This document shows positions 22,493 through 33,400 of a DNA stretch of 64,000 bases, piece by piece. The stretch is from Colocasia esculenta (Eukaryota > Streptophyta > Magnoliopsida > Alismatales > Araceae), in contig CM024763.1 of the NCBI GenBank assembly GCA_014218235.1, forward strand, positions 80,896,244-80,960,243. The letters run 5' to 3'. Within the stretch, counting starts at the first letter, position 1; each line of letters begins with the position of its first letter. Position numbers and translations under genes: made by a program. The notes under the pieces were generated by a model. The model was not told where the DNA came from. It made no database searches and saw only the letters and a program-made list of their open reading frames with translations.

Positions 22493-23680
22493 GGCCCCGC
22501 CGGATCCTTTTCTTCTCTCAGGGCACCGCACCCTCCTTCTTCTCCAATCCCCCCTGGCCCCGTCGGAGTCTCCAAAATCATTCCTCCACTCTCTCCTTGC
22601 CGCCTTTAATCGGGTCCTTGGACCCTTCTCGCATTGTTTTCAGGGCTTCAACCCCCACTTGTCTTTCTAATTTCCAAAATAAAATGTAAATTTTTGTAAA
22701 CCTCAGAGTCTCGCCCCGACGCAGGGCATTCGTCCTTTCCTCACCCGCTTTCAGGACTTTATCCCCCATTTAGTTCTTTAATTCCAATTAAAAAATGTAA
22801 ATCCTTCTAGACCCCAGAGTCTTGCCCCCGACGCAGGGCATTCGTCCTCCTTTCACCTTCCAAACTCTTATGTTGAAAACCCAAAAAAATGAATATTTAG
22901 CATTGCCACGCCATCACAGCATTTCCGTTATGAAAACTCCGCGCCAGGAGTCCAAAACTCCCTCCCAGGTCATTAAGATTTGCCCTTAGCATGGGCACTT
23001 ACACACACTTCACGGTGCCCAAAGCCAATTTGCTCTCGTAGACACCGTCACCATCACAACCGCCTGAAAGGCATAAAACGTCTGTTTCTCCCCTTTTTGG
23101 CCAAATATGGGTATTAGAGGTAGTCTTGGCAAGGCAACCAACCCGAAGCACTCCGTCATAAGAGGATGTCCCAAAAATGGGCGAATCAAATGACCAACAA
23201 AAACTAAAGTCAAAATACATGTTAAAAGCGGTAAAGTCTCCGCAGGGATCGAAATGGACCTGGTCGTATGCATGCAAAATAAAAAACCCAATCAATTATA
23301 ATAGGGCATGGCAAAGAGTGACAAAGTCCCTGCAGAGATCCAAATGGACCCGGTCGTACACATGTCCCTACAATCGAATGGTCATCACTCAAGATTCCAT
23401 AATAAAACCTTCTGATGGTTGTGCCTAGGAAGGAGGTCAACACCCAACCCTTCAATACCCATACCAAGCTTATCTCCAAGTTTTCTTCCCTTCTCCCTTC
23501 CGGACTTAGTCACCTTTTTAGGCATGGCTTTGGCAGTGCCACCGTTAACCGAGTGTAATTGGCCTGTGGGCACCACGTTAAAACGCACACCCTACTTGGG
23601 CATTCCTTAATGAAATGGGAGGTAACAAAGACCCCTCGCCAGTCAATCTTTATAACTCTAACGCCGCCATGGCATGGCAA
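22493..23680 (+). other. T1 noncoding interior with two duplicated units
   Basis: No gene. A unit near 22700-22740 (GACGCAGGGCATTCGTCC) recurs near 22828-22848 about 115 bases later. A second unit with AGGGATCGAAATGGACC recurs near 23330-23360 about 105 bases later. The stretch has no pol-like motif on either strand. Confidence 0.55.
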
Positions 23681-23990
23681 TATTTTTAAAATAAAAAAAA
23701 TAAAATATTTCCAAAACCATAAAAATTTAGAAATTTCCACCCCCCCCCCCCAAAAAAATCAAATGTTTCCAAATTCCATAAAAATCCAAATACTTTTCAA
23801 AAATCACAAAAAAAATCAAATACTTCCAAAAATCTAAAAAATCCAATATTTCCAAAACCCACAAAAATTCAAATATTTTCCAAAATCAACAAAAATTCAA
23901 ATATTCCAAAAAATCCAAAAAAAAATCAAATATCTACAAAATCCATAAAAACACAAATATCTCTAAAATCCAAAAAAATTCATGATGGTA
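23681..23990 (+). repeat. T1 A-rich degenerate tandem repeat
   Basis: Repeated (A)n-TCCAAATATTTCC-like units of about 20-30 bases, including AAAATCAAATATTTCCAAAA variants and a C run near 23741-23750. It looks like a low-complexity satellite. Confidence 0.65.
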
Positions 23991-24734
23991 TGGCAAGCAC
24001 ATTGCATCCTGTCTGCGTCAGATCGATGTAATTCTTCCCCTTCGTGGGTCCCTCCCATCCTTAACTCCAATCTCCTTAGCCAGAGATCACATATCCTCAT
24101 GGTCTAACAAACAAATTGTTTGAGCTATTCTATTGTTGACTACTTTAGTCATGCTCCATGTTATAAATATTGTTTTTCCATGATGTTTTGTTGTTTTTTT
24201 GGCTAACGAAGCTTTGAGTGCAAGATTCGAGTTACCTCATCCGGCACAACATCAGGCGGCTACTGCCCCCACCATCAAGCTATCTATACATTATACCTTT
24301 AGAGCATACCATGAACCTTGTGGCTCTGAGGAATCTGGGATTTGAGTTCCCCTTTACCAAAAATAATGATTATCCCAGAGGATCCTTAGCCGCACAGATA
24401 GGCCGTTACGCTTAGCACATGAGGACGACGGACCCATGCATACCCCCCGGTCCTGACTCAACGCCATCGTAACAATAATATCCTTGGTTATTTCCTACTC
24501 CTTTTAACCTATTTTTCTTTTAGCCCAGCATACATGCATATTGAAATATGTGGAAACCCACTCTTGCAATGCAATTTGAGGGCCGTCCGCGCCCCAAATT
24601 CAAAAGCAACTTGAAATATTCCACATATTCCACTCCGGGTCAAGTACCCAACTACCTTTGATGTTGCCTCCGGGCTGATTTCCTTAGAACCCCTTGTTTA
24701 GACTTATCCTTTTTATTTTTCACCTTTACTCTTA
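23991..24734 (+). other. T1 noncoding interior
   Basis: I see no coding or RNA feature. A short frame at 24218-24415 (65 codons) has no recognisable motif. Confidence 0.5.
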
Positions 24735-25040
24735 GAGATCCACCTGCGGCAGTGGGAGACGCCCCCAATGGTGAAACCTAACGGATTGTGTCTTTAGGTA
24801 CTTCCCCTTCGCTGGAAGTTGGTCTCTCCTTCTCTCCTAGAGATCCACCTGCGGTAGTGGCAGACGCCCCCAATGGTGAAACCTAACGGATTGTGTCCTT
24901 AGGTACTTCCCCTTTGCTGGAAGTTGGTCTCTCCTGCTCTCCAAAGATCCACCTGTAGCAGTGGCATACGCCCCTAATGGTGAAACCTAACGAATTGTGT
25001 CCTTAGGTACTTCCCCAATGCTGGAAGTTGATCTTTTCTT
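24735..25040 (+). repeat. T1 tandem repeat, three copies of about 105 bp
   Basis: GATCCACCTG starts units at 24737, 24842 and 24946. Each unit holds GGTGAAACCTAACG and CTGGAAGTTG blocks. The third copy is the most diverged (GTAGCAGTGGC for GCGGCAGTGGG). Confidence 0.85.
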
Positions 25041-25345
25041 TCCTTTTGCACCCCACGTGGCACCTTTCCTTTCTTACCCCTTTCCTCTGTCCAAACATTC
25101 ATTTTCTTTAGGTCTTCTTCCTAGTGGTGACTTCCTTGGGTGTTGGTGAAAGACTCTTATTAGGTGGCAGTCACCCAATGATTATGCGTGTCTATTTTTC
25201 ACCTTGGCGTCTACTTTTTAGTCCGCTTTCGCTACACTCCACTTCGCTACACTTCATTTCTTTTCACTCCATTTCACTCCATTTTGCTCCGCTTCGTGTC
25301 CCTTCACTTCGCTCCCCTGCAAAGCAGACGCCAAGGCGTGGCAAC
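25041..25345 (+). other. T1 3' end before LTR
   Basis: The part 25215-25310 is a CACTTCGCT / CACTCCATTT repeat. No clear polypurine tract precedes the LTR; the last bases GGCGTGGCAAC are a weak match. Confidence 0.5.
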
Positions 25346-26248
25346 TGTAGACACGCGAATTTGGCTCCACCGTGGGCAAGTTTCATGTTGCTCTATAACG
25401 CCACAAATGGCCCTCTTTTTGCCTTGCAAGAGTGTTTTCCCCATCATTTTGGATCACCCCCATTCTTCCCTGGTGCTTCCCCTTCATTTCCAGGGCCCCT
25501 CGGGAATTATAGGCATCAATTCCATGCCGTGACAGGAAAGTCAGCCGCGACTATATGCTTAACGCGTCGGCCCTACACGACGTGACAATGAATTCTTATT
25601 TTATTTACGAAAATTACCCTTTTCATGAACGCGTCCGCCATGGGCGACGCGATCTTAATTCCACTTTTGGCAGCATTTTCATAAAAAAAATTTGAAAACC
25701 TTATCGCATTGTGTGGTGCTGACGCGATTTAGTTTATAGTCGCGTCCCTCCTACCGGACGCAATTCAAAGTTGGTGCATAGTCGCGTCCTGCCTCTAAGA
25801 CACGATTCAAAGTCCGTTGTGGCCCAGAAAGTCGTCGCGCCCAGGCCCGTAATCATGAGAAAATCCTGTAATCGCATCCTTGTCAGCAGACATGATTTAG
25901 AGAGGTCAAGTCATAATTCCACGTCAGCAGACAGCGCATGTAATCCCCATGCCCTAAAGTAATCGCATCGGCCATGGCCACCACGTTTCAAGTCACGGCA
26001 GCCCTGGCGGGTGCGATTATGTTCCTTATCGCGGCGTCCTAATAGGACGCGATTAAGAAGCATGGCGGTAATCATGCGCCTTTCTCATCAAACCGACCTC
26101 GCGAATCGCGGCCTACCGTCCGGACGTGATACAATTCAAGTCGTGGTGCGCTGTCCCGACGCGATTCTAATCGTGGCCTGCCTCTCAGACGCATTTCACT
26201 CTGAAGGTTGCGTCCTCTGTACTGGACGCAATTCTAAGATTTCACCTC

Positions 26249-26256
26249 TATAAATA
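26249..26256 (+). promoter_or_regulatory. T1 LTR TATA box
   Basis: TATAAATA in a CCTC...GACCCC context about 900 bases into the LTR, the usual arrangement for the U3/R border. Confidence 0.6.
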
Positions 26257-26596
26257 GACCCCGAGGGTCATTTGTAGAGGGGGTCCACTCAGAGCGGCGA
26301 AGCCTTACCAGATTCCCGCCTCAATATCCGAGCTAGGGGGACCTCCTCTTCCTCCGTCTGTCCCAACCGGCGTCCCCGTCGTCTTCTTCCACGTGCACTG
26401 GACCGGAGCAAGGCGAGAGCGACGTTCTTCCTCCGCCCGTCCAACCGGCAACGCCGCCGTGCCGTCACCATTCGGGAAGCACCCCTTCCCCTTTCCTCTA
26501 TTCTCTCTCCATCCCCCTCCTCCGGGCCCCACGTGGTCCTTTTTTTTTCATCTCCTCCGGGTCCCACGTGGCCCTTATACTCCCCCTTTTTTTTTA

Positions 26597-26634
26597 CATA
26601 CACACACATGCATGCATATACACACACACACACC
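26597..26634 (+). repeat. CA microsatellite in T1 LTR
   Basis: CA/TGCA-rich stretch ACACACACATGCATGC then a CA run; the 5' LTR has the same at about 249-285 with different length. Confidence 0.8.
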
Positions 26635-27124
26635 CCTACTTCTTAGGGGTTTGAAAGCCACCACATGGTAAGTCGTTCCCCTTGCCGTTTATTCTTTTAT
26701 TTCATTTTTTTAAGGATTGCATACTACACATTATTTGGCTAATCCCCTTTTCCTTTCCTTGTCTTCTTCTTTTTTCAGGGTAATCAACACGAAAAACGCC
26801 CTCTACCACGGCCGGCCGTGCTCGTAGAGGAAGAAAAGACCCACATCCCCCGCGCAATCTCCCATGCTCCAAAAGGTATTTTCCGCGATCACTTCTTCCA
26901 TCCGCACCCCTCGCCGTGCATTCTCCATTCGGCACCCTTGCGTGCTTGGCGATCACGATTTTTTTATTTTCCCGTTTTCCGTTTCTTTTCTGTCCATTTC
27001 ATCCCCCTCTTTGTGGGCCTCATTCTTTTCATTTTTTTTCCTCTTTTATCTCTCCTTCGGTATCCCCCTCGAAAAGGGAACCTCGCGGGAGGGAAAAAGG
27101 GATAGACGGAAAACGATACCTACA

Positions 27125-29666
27125 CTTCATCCTACCATAGCTTGTTTGGAGCTCTTTAAGGAGGCTACCAAATAGGTCAAAAAATCTAAGATTTAGGTGA
27201 AGGACAACATTCAGAAATTCATTTCTAGTTCTAGCAACCTTATATCTTTGGGCTTCATCAAGATAAAGATTATGGAATTTGACAGGGGAGAGACTGTGGC
27301 TTTTCTGTGTAATCAAATATACATCAGCCAAAAAGACTTGGGAAGTTTTAATCAAATGAGAGAGCCAATCTTCAAACTTGTAACATGGCATTCCATGGAT
27401 TTTAAGAAAAGCTTTTATGGAAAGGAATTATCTAAACATAGCCATTTGATGCTCTGAGTGATAAATGAAAGAATACCATAATGGTGGAAGGAGAGAACTA
27501 GGAGTGTCTTTCATTTTTGGTCCTACTTTAGATGACAGTACCGCACTAGGTACTATCTGAGCAAGAGGATGAGTATATTTAGTCGCAGATGGAGTTGAGG
27601 ATGTTGGGAGAGAGGAGAAAAAGTGAGGAGCTAGGGTGTGAAGAGTGGGTACTTTTACAAAGGGAGGCTTGCATGTATACTTCATAGGAAATAAAGGAAG
27701 TGAAGTATGTATGGGAGATGGAGGTTGTTCCTATGGTTGAGAGGTGGAAGGAAGATGATCAGAGGAAACAGAAGGAATAGGTTGAGAAGAAGGTGGAGGT
27801 GGTTGTTCAACAACTGGTGGAGGTGTAGGGTCAGTAGCAGGAGGAGGAGTTGGAGCAGTAGGAGGAGAAAAAATGGTTAAGGGCTGAGAGGGAAAGACTG
27901 GGTTACCAGATTTCATGAGTTTCCTTCTAACCCTCTCTTAAAAGTTTCGACCTGGGGATCGGTTTCTATCTCCATAGGCTGATCAGCCTACTCCAAATGT
28001 TGTTCAGATGCTAACTCTTGTTGAGGTAACTATTGTTGCTGCTCTTGTTGTTCTTGTTGCTATTGAGTTTGATCTGGCCCTGCTGCTGGATCCACACTTG
28101 ACTGATCTGCATTCTTCTCTGGCCGTGGAATCAAAATCTCAGGCTGCTGATGCTGTTGTTGCTGCTGCTGTTGCTCTTCAGGTTGAGCAGGAGGGGGAAC
28201 TTGAGAACTTCCTGTGCCTTGTTGGCACACCAACTGTAGGAGCAGGTCCTTCATATGTTGGGCTTCCTCAGACATGAATTCGAACTTGATGTCGATCTGT
28301 TGTATCTGCATTTGAAGTACAAATAAGATCTCTTGTTAATTCATGATTAATTCCACCACATCACCCATATTTTTGCTAGTCTCCCACTGAGACCTTGGCC
28401 TGGTCTCAACATGTGGTGGAGAGACATGGTGGTATTCCTCATTAAGGGAAGGCTTAATAGGTGTGAAACTGGGAATGTCCTCTTCTTGAGCTACTCCCTT
28501 TCCCCTTAAATCCCTGAGCACTTGATTTATTGTATCATCAGAAACATCTTGCTCTTGGGAGGGAACTGCAGTATGAACATCTTCTGATACTCCCACTGGT
28601 GCTTCTACTCTAACTTCCTCTCTTCTGATTTCAGGACGCTGAACTGGAGGAAGGGAAGAGGAACTCTGTGCCTCATCAAGAAATAATTCATGAGAGCACT
28701 TTGGGACAGAGTCCTTAAACCAAATGTTCTGGGCCTTGTCTTCCAAAGTATAATGGCTTCTTCTCAAGGTTGACAGCCCAATCTTCTCCTTTACAGAATG
28801 ATCTCATCATTCAAATCCACTTCAAATCTTCTAAAGATGAGGGTTAGCAGGGATCCATAAGGGAGAGACTCCTGTAAATTCTTAGAACCTGCCATCCTTT
28901 CCAAAATGATGGAGGGCAAGTTGACCCTATGCCTCTGAACTGCCCAAAAAAGCAAATTTCCGTCTCTGGCAGTGATGGAGGAATGGGTTCCTGCCCTAGG
29001 GGTGATGATTGTTGTGATGATGGAGTGCATGATCCTCTTCTCTACAGATAGCTCGTTGACCAAGAGCCCTTTCTTGGAGAGGGACCCCAAACTTCCAAAT
29101 ACCCCTAATCTTTGCTTCTCCATAGACACTGCCTTACTGATTCTGTGTCCGAAGTTGGGGCAATCCAAAATCTTCACTAATAAATCTTATGAAACTATGA
29201 CTATTGTACCTTTTACTAAACATGTCACTGACCCATCCACTGAAACTTGAAGGGAAATGTAAAAAGCCTTCAGGGCGCTTTCAAAGGTCGGCTTGTTTAT
29301 TTGGCAAATCCTTGACCAGCCCATGGCCTCTAGGGTTTCTTCTACCCACCCAAGCCTACCGGTTAACTGACTGAAGTCAACTATCTTTTCTCAGCAAATG
29401 GCGGCTTTGTGGAGGAAAGGCACTGGAACTGCTCAGGAGTGAAGAGCATTCCTTCTAGAGCCCTAGATGATGCCATCTAGACAAAAACAAGAAAAGAAAC
29501 TAAGAAGGGTGGTAGAGGAGATGCAGAAAAGTTCTAAAGAGGTCAAGAAACTTACCTTTCTTCAGAGAAGAAGTGAAAATTTGCAGAAACTTCGAAGGCG
29601 GTTCCGTCGGGTGAAGAATAGCACGGGAACCAAGAGGAAGATGACAGAAGAGTCAAAGATGTTTAA
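27125..29666 (-). pseudogene. Element A extra 3' ORF: putative plant transposon protein-like
   Basis: Near 29200-29330 the minus strand reads GWVEETLEAMGWSRIC-like sequence, FESALKAFYISLQVSVDGSV and VKGTIVIVS. The frame 29177-28791 then gives KILDCPNFGHR, VEKRIMHSIITTIITPRAGT, HSSITARDGNLLFWAVQRHR, NLPSIILERMAG and LPYGSLLTLIFRRFEVDLND. This is the pattern of the Pfam 'putative plant transposon protein' domain. A linker follows (28767-28336), then a Gln-rich coiled-coil segment (DIKFEFMSEEAQHMKDLLLQ, EEQQQQQQQHQQPE, 28311-28060). A frame near 27150-27391 runs to the T1 border. It sits downstream of pol, where some copia lineages keep env-like ORFs. Function unknown; several stops. Confidence 0.65.
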
Positions 29667-30043
29667 AAAAAGTGGTTTGGAATGAAAGAGGGAATGGTCC
29701 TAATATAGAAGGAGGATATGTAACGGACCGTAGATGAGGAGATGAATGGCTAGGATTAAATGAATAAACTTTTATAATTAATTCCTCTTTAAATAAAAAA
29801 TTATTTATTTTTAATTAACATTGACTCCAACTTCATAAACTTCGACTCCACAAGAGTCGTAGTGCACAACTCTGACTTCTTGAGAGTCGCAGTGCCAAAA
29901 CTCTGACTTCACGAAAGTCGCAGTGTCGAAACTCCGACTTCATGAGAGCCGCAGAACACAACTCCAACTTCAGAGAAGTCGAAGTTCCAGGACTTAGAAA
30001 GTTCTTAAAGAATGGAACATACAATACATAGAAGGGTAAGTAT
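29667..30043 (-). repeat. Element A post-pol spacer with ACTTC/GAGTCG repeats
   Basis: 29820-29995 has five units such as CTCCGACTTCATGAGAGCCG, each an imperfect inverted repeat of the type CGACTT...AAGTCG. The same kind of unit forms the array in the A LTR at 56835-57300. Confidence 0.7.
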
Positions 30044-31500
30044 TTAATCAGGGTTACACATACCTATTTCTCTTCTTATTGAAGTAAATCTATCTTCAGG
30101 GGGAGGTTTAGTAAATATATCACCTAATTGATCATCTGTAGAGACAATTTAAAGTAAAATATCTCCATTACTTACATGGTCCCTGATGAAATGATGTCTG
30201 ACCTCAATGTGTTTGGTTCTTGAGTGTTGGATTGAATTTTTGGTCAGGTTGATTGCGCTTGTGTTGTCACACAACATTGGAATTTCATGAAGTGTATGAC
30301 CATGGTCTTCCAGTTGATGTTTGATCCACAACAGTTGTGTGCACTAACTTCTAGCTACAATATATTCTGCTTCTGTTGTGGACAAGGCTACAAAATTTTA
30401 TTTTCTGGAAGACTAAGAAATTAAGCAACCTGCAAGAATTTAACAAGTACCACTGGTGCTTTTTCTATCTATTTTGCATTCAGCATAGTCAACATCACTA
30501 TATCCACGCAATTTAAATTCAGAACATCTGGGATACCATAAACCCAATTTACTTGTGTTTATAAGATATCTAAAGATTCTTTTAACAGCGTTAACATGAG
30601 ATTCCTTAGGATCATCTTGAAATCTAGCACACAAACATACACTGAACATTATGTCTAGTCTACTAGCAGTAAGATAGAGTAATGACCCAATCATGCCTCT
30701 ATAGATCTTCTGATCTACTTTCTTACCTAGTGGATCACTATCTAACTTAATTCTTGAGATCATGGGTGTTCCTAAGGGCTTACACTTGTCAAAGTCATAT
30801 TTAGAAAGTAAATCTCAAATATACTTGGTTTGATAAATGTGAGTACCTTCCTTGGTCTGCTTGATTTGCAAGCCAAGAAAGTAATTAAGCTCACCCATCA
30901 TGCTCATCTCAAATTCACTTTGCATAAGGTTTTCAAAGAATTTGCAAAGTGATTCATTAGTAGAACCAAAAATAATATCATCAACATATATTTATACAAT
31001 CAATATTCCTTCTGAAAATTTCTTTATAAATAGGGTGCTATCTATTTTACCTCTTATAAAATCATGTGATATAAGATAAGCACTTAATCTTTCATACCAA
31101 GCTCTTGGAGCTTGTTTCAAACCATATAATACTTTCTTTAAACGGAAAGCATGATTTCGATACTTAGCATCTTCAAAACCAGGTGGTTGCTCAGCATAAA
31201 CGTTTTCTTTTATAAAACCATTCAGAAAAGTACTTTTAACATCTATTTGAAATAAATTGATATTAAAAGAACATGCATATGCTAATAAAATTCTAATAAC
31301 CTCTAATCTAGCAACTGGAGCATATGTTTCATCAAAATCAATGCCTTCCTCTTGGGAATATCCTTGTGCTACCAGTTTGGCTTTGTTCCTGGTGATTACT
31401 CTTGATTCATTCATTTTGTTTCTAAAGACCCATCTAGTCCCAATAACTGGATGATCAGAAGGTCTAGGGACAAGAGTCCATACTAGTTGCGTTGGAACTG
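30044..31500 (-). pseudogene. pol (RT-RNH): Element A reverse transcriptase and RNase H
   Basis: The RT begins near 31450 (VIGTRWVFRNKMNE), then GYSQEEGIDFDETYAPVARL, INLFQIDVKSTFLNGFIKEN, LYGLKQAPRAWYERLSAYLI and, after a TAA in place of Gln near 31000, IYVDDIIFGSTNESL. It continues KIYRGMIGSLLYLTASRLD and ESHVNAVKRIFRYLINTSKL. The RNase H has YSDVDYAECKIDRKSTSGTC, VALSTTEAEYI, LCDNTSAINLTKNSIQHSRT and KHIEVRHHFIRDHVSNGD, ending near 30044. The order is Ty1/copia. At least six stops replace Gln, Trp or Arg codons. Confidence 0.92.
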
Positions 31501-31775
31501 GTTAAGTTCCTCTTGCATAGCTAGGATTCAAGATTCATCTGTCAGTGCATCATTGATTGTCCTAGGCTCAATTTGAGAAACAAATGCAGTGTAATCATAG
31601 GGAATATTATACCTCTTGTTCTTATCCTATCTTGAGGATCACCTATAATATTTTCGCTTAGATGGTCTCTGTGATACCTCAATTCTCTAGGTAGTCCTTC
31701 CTGTGTTTCTTCCTATTGTTGTAGTTCTTCTAGTGGAGGATCTTCCTTCTCTTCTTCTTTTTCTTCAAGAGAGGT
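31501..31775 (-). other. Element A integrase-RT linker
   Basis: A degenerate acidic linker between integrase and RT, with no intact frame. It corresponds to the variable region of copia polyproteins. Confidence 0.5.
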
Positions 31776-32679
31776 CTATTCCAGATCCTTGCACAAATCT
31801 TCAACAACATCTTCTTCTTCTTCTTCTATTCTCTTAATAGAAGGGTTAGTTTCATCAAATAAAATATGAACTAATTGTTCTATAGTTAAAGTTCTTCTGT
31901 TAAACACTTTATATCCTCTAGGTTTTGAAATATATCCTCGTAGAAAACCTTCTTCACTTCTAGCATCTAATTTTCTTAAATTATCTTTACCATTATTCAA
32001 AATGAAATATTTACAACCAAAGGGTCGAAGATGACTGATGTTAGGCTTTTTCTCCTTGTATAGCTCATATGGTGTCTTCTTCAAAATTGGTCTAATCATA
32101 CACCTATTTATAATGTAGCAGGCTATGTTGATTGCTTCTACCCAGAATTATCTTGGTAAATTGTATTCTATAAACATTGTTCTGGCCATATCTAGTAGTG
32201 TTCTGTTCTTCCTTTTTGCTACTCCATTCTGTTGAGGTGTTCTTGGTGCAGAGAAATTGTGTTCTATGCCATTTTCTTCACAGAACCTAACAAATTCTTC
32301 ATTCTTGAACTCTTCACTATGATCAGATATGATATTGATTATCTGAAATTTCTGGTTCTTCTGTACTATTCTACTAAATTTCAGAAAAGCTGAAAACGTT
32401 TCTGATTTGGCTTCCAAAAATGGTACCTAAGTATACCTTGAATAATCATCCACAATTACATAGCCATAAACTTTTTCTCCAAGACTTACGATTCTTATAG
32501 GTCCAAACAAGTCCATGTGAATGAGTTCCAAGGGCTTGGAAGTTGTTACCACTGTTTTGGACTGAAATGATGTCTTGGTTTGCTTTCCTTTTGTACAGGC
32601 TATACAGATTCTGGATTTCTTCATTTTAAGCTTCGGAAGACCTTCAACTAGATCATGCTTGATTAATTTTTTGATCATT
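31776..32679 (-). pseudogene. pol (IN): Element A integrase
   Basis: Reads MIKKLIKHDLVEGLPKLKMK, CIACTKGKQTKTSFQSK, ELIHMDLFGPIRIVSLGEKV, then a TAG for Trp in the RYTW block, IISDHSEEFKNEEFVRFCEE, APRTPQQNGVAKRKNRTLLD and PFGCKYFILNNGKDNLRKLD. The first two catalytic Asp are visible (MDLFGP, SDHS). The third catalytic residue, normally Glu in the NGVAERKNRTL block, is Lys (codon at 32214-32216). The zinc-binding part lies on the far side of the plastid insert. Confidence 0.9.
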
Positions 32680-32929
32680 GGCCAGTTACTCGAGATTCGC
32701 AATTGTTTCATTTTCTGATGTTAGCAATGTACAGTGGTCAAATAGGATCATTTTCTTCTCGAGACCTTTTACTTTTTTTTATCATGTGGGAGTTAGAATT
32801 AATTCCTGTTTATTTACTTTTATCCATGTGGGGGGGGAACGTCTGTACTCGGCTACAAAGTTTATTTTATACACTGCGGGGGGTTCCATTTTTCTTTTAA
32901 TAGGAGTTCTAGGTATGGGTTTATACGGT
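32680..32929 (+). pseudogene. ndhD: Plastid-derived ndhD fragment (NUPT) inside element A
   Basis: The plus strand encodes PVTRDSQLFHFLMLAMYSGQ, IGSFSSRDLLLFFIMWELEL and IPVYLLLSMWGG. After a one-base shift in the G run near 32829-32837 it continues ERLYSATKFILYTAGGSIFL and LIGVLGMGLYG. This is chloroplast NAD(P)H dehydrogenase subunit NdhD, an inner membrane subunit of the thylakoid NDH complex. Only about 80 of roughly 500 residues are present. The element A frame breaks exactly at the ends: WHRRPEHAN before and MIKKLIKHDL after, which are adjacent in normal copia elements. So it is a short organellar insert, not a gene. Confidence 0.93.
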
Positions 32930-33400
32930 TATGTGTTTGCATGTTCTGGTCTTCTGTGCCACAAATCTATCTCTTCACTCTTGGTAGTTGCAAGACATAA
33001 GTTAACTTCTTTCAACTCTGCTAATTGTAGAGTATACAGATTTTTGACTCTTTGTGCTTCAAAGACTATTTTTCCATCCTTTTGAATAATGCACTTATCA
33101 TTATGAAATTTTACCAAGTGACCTTTGTCACACAGTTGACTGATGCTAATAAGGTTATGCTTTAATCCTTCTACATACATAACATCTTCTATCAAATCCT
33201 TTCTTTTGTTCCTACTGTTCCACATCCTAAAACTTTTCTTTTTCCATTGTCTCCATAAGTGACTTGACCAACCACATCTCTAAAACTTGTAAACAACTTT
33301 CTGTCACCTGTCATATGCCTTGAGCATCCACTATCCAAATACCATTTAGATGCTCTCAGAGGACCCTGATCCAGTCCTGCCATGAGGGCTAGATTTGCTT
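32930..33400 (-). pseudogene. pol (PR): Element A protease and pre-integrase domain
   Basis: The protease has KWYLDSGCSRHMTGDRKLF with the DSG active site (33300-33345). It continues VGQVTYGDNGKRKVLGCGTV, DVMYVEGLKHNLISISQLCD, then EEIDLWHRRPEHAN, the start of the GAG-pre-integrase zinc region. It is broken between two frames near 33200 and cut by the plastid insert. Confidence 0.88.

Larger units (their letters stand above)
1..27124 (+). mobile_element. T1: gag-only Tat-like Ty3/gypsy retrotransposon, split by T2
   Basis: Bases 1-774 match 26362-27124 nearly base for base, so they are the two LTRs of one plus-strand element whose left end lies outside the window. The LTR starts TGTAGACACGCG, as is typical of the Tat lineage, and ends CCTACA. 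Removing the nested element T2 leaves about 9.5 kb visible, or roughly 10.5 kb for the whole element. Inside I find a Ty3-type gag and then about 4 kb of repeats and noncoding DNA, with no protease, RT, RNase H or integrase. This fits a non-autonomous terminal-repeat element with a GAG domain that relies on a partner's enzymes. The right flank (27125 onward) reads as the extra ORF of element A, so T1 probably inserted there; the left target duplication is out of view and cannot be tested. Confidence 0.85.
25346..27124 (+). repeat. T1 3' LTR (1779 bp)
   Basis: It starts TGTAG and ends CTACA, a five-base terminal inverted pair, and its last 763 bases match 1-774. The 25550-26230 half, absent from the window's other copy, has about a dozen GACGCGATT / TCGCGTCC / GGACGCAATT motifs. 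Confidence 0.92.

Noticed and set aside
22112..22689. Six overlapping Cys/His/Ala-rich frames that look like repeat proteins
   Set aside because: They are the GTGCC/GGCAC minisatellite read in every frame; no frame is preferred.
29467..29685. Lys-rich plus-strand frame near the A extra ORF
   Set aside because: It lies opposite the minus-strand ORF and is likely its shadow.
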